A stretch of 9,905 nt of DNA, taken from NCBI GenBank assembly GCA_016208845.1, contig JACQXH010000072.1, positions 1-9,905 of the forward strand, read 5' to 3'. This DNA comes from Nitrospirota bacterium. Its GTDB lineage: Bacteria > Nitrospirota > Thermodesulfovibrionia > UBA6902 > BMS3Bbin08. A program made the translations under genes and the position numbers. Positions 6,133 through 9,905 of this stretch are shown in pieces. Numbering within the stretch: the first letter of the stretch is position 1; every line of letters starts with the position of its first letter. The notes beneath the pieces are model-generated. The model did no database searches, was not told the origin of the DNA, and saw only the letters and a program-made list of their open reading frames with translations.

Positions 6133-7848
6133 TTAATGGCATTGATGGAAAAACATGTTCGCGAGCCGAAGATAGCGTATTTCTCTATGGAGATCGGGGT
6201 AAGAGATGATATGCCGACTTTTAGCGGCGGGCTGGGCGTTCTTGCAGGAGATACTGTAAGGTCAGCCGCGGATCTGAGCCTGCCTTTTGTGGCTGTTACT
6301 CTTATGTGCCGCAAGGGCTATTTCCATCAGATAATTGACGACAGCGGACACCAGACAGCATTGCCGGTTGTATGGGAGCCTTCAATGTTAATGACTACAG
6401 CGCCTGTGAAAGTAAGCATAACCATTGAAGGCAGGCGTGTTTATATTCAGGCCTGGGTTTATTTCGTTGAATCTCTCAGAGGGGCAAATGTCCCGGTTAT
6501 CTTTCTTGACGCAGACATTTCAGAAAACAGCCCTGAAGACAGGGGATTGACCGACTCACTCTACGGGGGGGACCTGAGCTACAGGATAAAGCAGGAGGCG
6601 ATCCTCGGCATAGGCGGGGTGAGGATGCTCAAGAAACTGGGATTTCAGGTCAAGAAATATCATATGAACGAAGGCCACGCAGCCTTCCTGACGCTTGAAC
6701 TGCTTCATGAATACAAAAAGGACATAGAGCAGGTCTGGGACGAATCATATATCTGGGACATCGAGACAGTGAGGGATTTATGTGTGTTTACAACTCATAC
6801 CCCTGTTGAGGCAGGCCACGATAAGTTCTCCTATGAGCTTTTCAATCAGGTGCTCGGCGATTATTTCCCAGAGAAAGTGCTTCAGAAGCTTGCCGGCGAT
6901 AAGAATATAAACATGACGCTTCTCGGGTTCAACCTTAGCAAGTATCTTAACGGGGTGGCTAAAAAGCACGGGGCGGTCTCAGAGAATATGTTCCCGGGTT
7001 ACAGGATAAACGCGATAACGAACGGGGTACACTCATATACCTGGACCTGTGAGAGCATGAAAAAACTTTATGACAAGTATCTGCCAGGATGGGCCAATGA
7101 GCCTGAGTTGTTTGTGAGGATAGGCGCCATCCCTGATGAAGAACTCTGGGAAGCGCATATGGAAGCCAAAAAGAAGATTATCAATCATGTAAATTCAATT
7201 TCAGACGTAGGTATGGACCTCGACACTTTTACCATAGGCTTTGCCAGGCGCATGACAGCATATAAGAGACCCCATCTCATATTCAGCGATATAGACAGGC
7301 TGGAGAAGATCGGCGCAGGCAAAATTCAGATCATATATTCCGGCAAGGCCCATCCAAGGGACAAGGAAGGCGGACAGATCATCGAAACAATCTTTTCTTA
7401 TATACAAAGATTAAAGGGCAAGATCAAGATCGCTTTTATTCAGGATTATAATATGGAAATTGCGCTCAGGCTTGTATCAGGTGTGGACGTATGGCTTAAT
7501 ACGCCTTTGAGGCCGCTTGAGGCCTCTGGTACGAGCGGAATGAAGGCGGCCCATAACGGCGTCATGAATTTTAGCGTGCTTGACGGATGGTGGATAGAGG
7601 GACACATAGAGGGATATACCGGCTGGTCGATCGGCCCTGCAACATCAGATATAAGGTCTGATGCTGATATGAACAGAATAGATGCGGAAGATCTGTATCA
7701 TAAGCTGGAAAATATTATAATACCCGCCTACTACAACGACCGCAAGACCTGGACCAGAATGATGCAGAATGCCATAGGCAAAAATGCTTACTATTTTAAT
7801 TCGCACCGGATGATGCGCAGATACGTAACAGAGGCTTATATAAGATGA
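6130..7848 (+). CDS. glgP: alpha-glucan (glycogen/maltodextrin) phosphorylase, GT35
   Basis: The enzyme phosphorolyses alpha-1,4-glucan to glucose-1-phosphate using pyridoxal phosphate. The 572-residue protein opens with KIAYFSMEIG and FSGGLGVLAGD, typical of the short bacterial and archaeal glucan phosphorylases. It then has CRKGYFHQIIDDSGHQ, KYHMNEGHAAF, FTTHTPVEAGHD, AITNGVHSYTW and YSGKAHPRDKEGG. The phosphate-binding segment ARRMTAYKR (372-380, with R374 and K379) and the PLP-lysine motif GTSGMKAAHNG (K472) are both intact, so it should be active. It is much shorter than E. coli GlgP (about 815 residues) and lacks the N-terminal extension of some relatives; this is normal for its subfamily and is not a truncation. 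It is transcribed away from the hydrogenase operon and is followed by repeat elements rather than other glycogen genes. Whether it prefers glycogen or maltodextrin is not visible. Confidence 0.95.
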   Translation: MLMALMEKHVREPKIAYFSMEIGVRDDMPTFSGGLGVLAGDTVRSAADLSLPFVAVTLMCRKGYFHQIIDDSGHQTALPVVWEPSMLMTTAPVKVSITIEGRRVYIQAWVYFVESLRGANVPVIFLDADISENSPEDRGLTDSLYGGDLSYRIKQEAILGIGGVRMLKKLGFQVKKYHMNEGHAAFLTLELLHEYKKDIEQVWDESYIWDIETVRDLCVFTTHTPVEAGHDKFSYELFNQVLGDYFPEKVLQKLAGDKNINMTLLGFNLSKYLNGVAKKHGAVSENMFPGYRINAITNGVHSYTWTCESMKKLYDKYLPGWANEPELFVRIGAIPDEELWEAHMEAKKKIINHVNSISDVGMDLDTFTIGFARRMTAYKRPHLIFSDIDRLEKIGAGKIQIIYSGKAHPRDKEGGQIIETIFSYIQRLKGKIKIAFIQDYNMEIALRLVSGVDVWLNTPLRPLEASGTSGMKAAHNGVMNFSVLDGWWIEGHIEGYTGWSIGPATSDIRSDADMNRIDAEDLYHKLENIIIPAYYNDRKTWTRMMQNAIGKNAYYFNSHRMMRRYVTEAYIR

Positions 7849-7908
7849 GCCCAGACTTTTCCAGAGATGAAAATCGCATTTAAAGAGGGAGCGCGCGTGC
7901 AACGCTGT

Positions 7909-7984
7909 GTCATTCCGGCTTGTCCGGAATCCTCTTACAAGAATATGATTTAAAAAGGAAAGATTCCCGACAAGCGGGAATGAC
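7909..7984. repeat. REPIN-like pair of REP hairpins
   Basis: The left unit (7909-7931) begins GTCATTCCGG and folds on itself as ATTCCGG-CTTGT-CCGGAAT. The right unit (7962-7984) is the same sequence in inverted orientation, folding as ATTCCCG-ACAAG-CGGGAAT and ending in GAC. Each stem is internally compensated: GG pairs with CC in one and CCG with CGG in the other. Two inverted REP units with a 30-bp spacer are the structure called a REPIN, which is moved by RAYT-type TnpA transposases. No such transposase is in the window. As it lies about 60 bases after the phosphorylase stop, it may also stabilise or end that transcript. Confidence 0.8.
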
Positions 7985-8077
7985 GTTTCTATGTAGTGTA
8001 TGTATTCTATCTGATAACCTAATATCTTCAACATAAATACGAAAGAAGCAAAATTTCTCACAAAGGAGAATGAAAAT

Positions 8078-8124
8078 AACTCCCCTAAATCCCCCCTTAG
8101 TTTAAGGCGGGACATAAGGGGGTT
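8078..8124. repeat. imperfect inverted repeat, AAC-CCCC type, before the VCBS gene
   Basis: The left arm (8078-8099, AACTCCCCTAAATCCCCCC and on) and the reverse complement of the right arm (8103-8124) agree at 17 of 22 positions by hand count. The loop is only about 3 bases. The element looks like the short C-rich/G-rich palindromes scattered between genes in some environmental bacterial genomes. Its right end (AAGGGGG, 8116-8122) is the only purine-rich stretch in front of the next start codon at 8137. Confidence 0.65.
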
Positions 8125-8136
8125 ACTTTCTGGTCA

Positions 8137-9252
8137 ATGAATAAGATTTTTTCAAAAAGATTTCTTCTATGGATATTTTGCCCGCTTGTTGCTTTAATCC
8201 TCCTGCTGACTCTCAATGAAAGTTATTATTCAGACTATCAAACCGATCTCTTGACCGGTGTATACATACAGGATGGCACATCTGATCTCAGGGCTGGCAT
8301 ATGGTCTGTTCCTGTTGTATATGATTGGGATAGAGATGGAAAAAAGGATCTGCTGGTAGGGCAGAGATATGATGGGGGCGAAAACATGCACTACGGGCGT
8401 GTTAATTTTTTTAAGAATGTTGGAACTGACAGGTCGCCGTTTTTCAGTGGCAGGGCATTAATCCAATCGTGCAGTGAAAACTGTTCTTCTTTAATTGTCA
8501 CTGCAGCCGGATGACTCGGCGCTTACCCTTCAGTCGTGGACTGGAACAATGACGGGAAGCAGGATTTACTTGTTGGAGACGGTGAAGGCAAGATCTCCAT
8601 TTTCCTGAATACCGGCAATGATGAAAATCCTGTGTTTAACGGCGGCAGCATTATTTTATCAGGCAATACATCTATAGACGTTGGCGACAGGGCAGCACCT
8701 GTTGCCGAAGACTGGAACGGCGACGAAAAAAAGGATCTGCTGATCGGGAATTTTGACGGGACCATTACGGTCTGCACTAATGGCGGAACTGATTCGGCGC
8801 CGCTTTTCGGAACCCATTATCTGCTTCAGGCAGGAGGCAAGGATTTAAAATTAAGCACCAGATTATCACCGAGAATATATGACTGGAATAAGGACGGGCT
8901 GAAAGACCTGTTGGCAGGTGAGGCCGGGGGTTATGTCTATTACCTGAAAAACATTGGAACAAATAAAGCCCCTGTTTTTGGCAGATATGAAAAGCTCTTT
9001 CTCGTGAACGGAGAGCCGCTGCGCTATCCTGATCCGTCCGGCTTATCGCGCTCGCGTCTGTTTGTCACAGACTGGAATAAAGACGGGCTCGCTGATATTG
9101 TGGTCGGCGGCAAAGACGGGAGGGTAATGTTATTCACTGCAACTGAGAAGACATCCTTTACGCCGGGCGTTTATTTAAAAAGAACATGGAATCACTTAAA
9201 AGAAACGGCCCATAAAATAAGAAACGTGCTCTCTATTGTAAAAAATCTTTAG
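8137..9252 (+). pseudogene. membrane-anchored VCBS/FG-GAP repeat protein with an in-frame TGA
   Basis: Reading straight through one TGA at 8512-8514 (codon 126) gives a 371-position protein. The frame is identical on both sides, so this is a stop and not a frameshift. Residues 9-26 form one hydrophobic segment (signal peptide or anchor). Five copies of DW(D/N)xDxxxDLLxG follow, starting at D63, D135, D192, D249 and D312, about 57-72 residues apart; each has the DxDxDG-type calcium loop of VCBS/FG-GAP blades, with the third altered to DE. Between loops recur NxGTxxxPxF segments. The TGA lies just before the second loop. Both halves keep good family signal, so the stop is recent, a read error or read through as selenocysteine. 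In the other blades the matching residue is mostly glycine, so GGA to TGA is a simple origin. The function is unknown; such propellers are usually extracytoplasmic. The start codon has only a weak ribosome-binding site. Confidence 0.75.
8529..8545 (+). other. stem-loop after the in-frame TGA (SECIS-like geometry)
   Basis: TTCAGTC-GTG-GACTGGA folds into a 7-bp stem (one G-U pair) with a 3-base loop whose first base is G. The loop begins 21 bases after the TGA at 8512-8514. Bacterial SECIS elements generally have a short stem with a G among the first loop bases about 16-37 bases after UGA, so the geometry fits. The sequence also encodes the ordinary VVDWN motif, so chance is a serious alternative. 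Confidence 0.3.
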
Positions 9253-9298
9253 TAAAAGCACAGTGACCCCTATAATTAAACCACTGTAAAAATGATAG

Positions 9299-9541
9299 TT
9301 AGCCACGGATCTGCACGGAGAGACGCAGATTAACACGGAAACTGAAAGAAATTAAGAAAAATAATATTAAAAATCAAATATCAAATATTAAAAATAAGGA
9401 ATTCCATAATTTTAATTTTTGATTTTTGATTTTAATACGTTGCCACAACTTTTCAACCTCCCAACCTAATAACTACTAATTTATTAAATTTGTGTCTGCC
9501 GATAGGTAGATCTGTGTCAATCCGTGATCATCCGTGGCTAA
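9299..9541. repeat. MITE-like element with 12-bp terminal inverted repeats
   Basis: TTAGCCACGGAT at 9299-9310 is repeated exactly in inverse at 9530-9541, and similarity continues inward to about 25 of 31 bases. Nested inside is an AT-rich imperfect hairpin: 9367-9393 pairs with 9410-9435 around the palindrome GGAATTCC (9398-9405). There is no coding potential. A 46-bp relative of its right end occurs at 1617-1662. No clear target-site duplication is visible, and no transposase is encoded. The element fills most of the gene-free stretch between the VCBS gene and the YjbQ-family gene (9253-9564). To its left, ACAGTG (9260-9265) and CACTGT (9282-9287) form a weak possible hairpin after the VCBS stop. 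Confidence 0.75.
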
Positions 9542-9564
9542 ATGTTTTTTATGGATGTTCCCTG

Positions 9565-9905
9565 TTATTCACCGATGATCTTGACCAGCACCCGCTTTTT
9601 CCTCCTGCCATCGAATTCACCATAAAAGATCTGCTCCCATGTGCCTAAGTCAAGCTTGCCGTCTGTTACTGCAACAACGACCTCTCTGCCCATGACCTGT
9701 CTTTTTAAATGAGCATCGCCGTTGTCCTCGCCTGTTCTGTTGTGGCGGTACTGAGAAATTGGTTCATGCGGCGCGAGTTTTTCAAGCCAGTCTTCGTAGT
9801 CCTGATGAAGCCCTGATTCATCATCGTTTATAAAGACCGATGCTGTTATGTGCATGGCATTACAGAGTATAAAACCTTCCTTGATACCACTTTCCCTCAG
9901 ACATT
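9565..9905 (-). CDS. yjbQ: YjbQ/UPF0047 family protein (5' end outside window)
   Basis: The frame stays open to the window edge. The ATG at 9855 is internal, because the codons before it read RESGIKEGFILCNA, the conserved segment that precedes MHITASVFINDDE in this family. About 113 C-terminal residues are visible, and the N-terminal strand of the roughly 135-residue protein is missing. Diagnostic stretches are NRTGEDNGDAHLKRQVMG, the strand VVVAVTDGKLDLGTWEQIF and the end EFDGRRKKRVLVKIIGE. Members form small beta-rich trimers with a likely metal or phosphate pocket; E. coli YjbQ shows weak thiamin-phosphate-synthase activity, but the true role is unsettled. The gene runs toward the MITE-like element and has no visible operon partner here. 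Confidence 0.9.
   Translation of the reverse strand, partial: CLRESGIKEGFILCNAMHITASVFINDDESGLHQDYEDWLEKLAPHEPISQYRHNRTGEDNGDAHLKRQVMGREVVVAVTDGKLDLGTWEQIFYGEFDGRRKKRVLVKIIGE

Noticed and set aside
7645..8115. A 156-residue minus-strand frame over the end of the phosphorylase and the REPIN
   Set aside because: It is antisense to the conserved phosphorylase C-terminus, its middle is translated REP repeat, and it shows no domain pattern.
8512..8514. Genome-wide reassignment of TGA to an amino acid, for instance glycine, as the cause of the in-frame TGA
   Set aside because: TGA is the natural stop of several genes here: the antitoxin and hydrogenase beta gene (both within ATGA overlaps), toxin, small subunit, large subunit and phosphorylase. 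Those proteins end at their expected family lengths.
9299..9541. A CRISPR array or tandem repeat
   Set aside because: The repeats are two inverted ends plus one internal hairpin, with no regularly spaced direct repeats and no cas genes in the window.
9565..9855. A complete 96-residue YjbQ-like gene starting at 9855
   Set aside because: The codons upstream of 9855 remain open to the edge and encode the conserved RESGIKEGFILCNA segment, so 9855 is an internal methionine and the gene is cut by the window.

Overview
The window comes from a bacterium, probably an anaerobe. It carries a four-gene group 3b (NAD(P)-linked) [NiFe] hydrogenase operon, an alpha-glucan phosphorylase, a calcium-type VCBS/FG-GAP repeat protein and a YjbQ-family protein. 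The intergenic repeats (REPIN-like pairs and TTAGCCACGGAT-type elements) resemble those I associate with Nitrospirota and Deltaproteobacteria genomes. That taxonomic placement is inference, because there is no rRNA or marker gene here.

Layout. Positions 1-1600 (minus strand) form an accessory segment: a TIR-domain protein cut off by the window edge, then a VapBC-type ribbon-helix-helix antitoxin and PIN toxin with a very clear self-regulated promoter. Hand counts of three 60-base lines in the TIR gene give about 27-32% GC, against 45% and 60% for two lines in the hydrogenase genes, which fits separate acquisition. Positions 1683-5824 (minus) hold the hydrogenase operon, transcribed beta, gamma, delta, alpha: ferredoxin-like subunit, FAD/NAD(P) reductase, small subunit, catalytic large subunit. 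A perfect 40-bp palindrome lies in the only sizeable gap of this operon, and the large subunit ends exactly at its DPCxxCxxH motif with no cleavable tail. Positions 5825-6129 are the divergent intergenic region. Positions 6130-7848 (plus) encode an alpha-glucan phosphorylase. Positions 7849-8136 are filled with two small inverted-repeat elements. Positions 8137-9252 (plus) encode a membrane-anchored VCBS repeat protein interrupted by one in-frame TGA. Positions 9253-9564 contain a MITE-like element of about 243 bp, and 9565-9905 (minus) is the 3' part of a YjbQ-family gene.

How the parts relate. The hydrogenase exchanges electrons between H2 and NAD(P)(H) in the cytoplasm. The phosphorylase releases glucose-1-phosphate from stored glucan, whose fermentation would supply reductant, so a fermentative redox link between the divergent units is possible but only inferred. 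The TIR and toxin-antitoxin genes are most simply read as a defence or stabilisation module next to the metabolic genes. I found no CRISPR array, rRNA, tRNA, insertion sequence or transposase gene.
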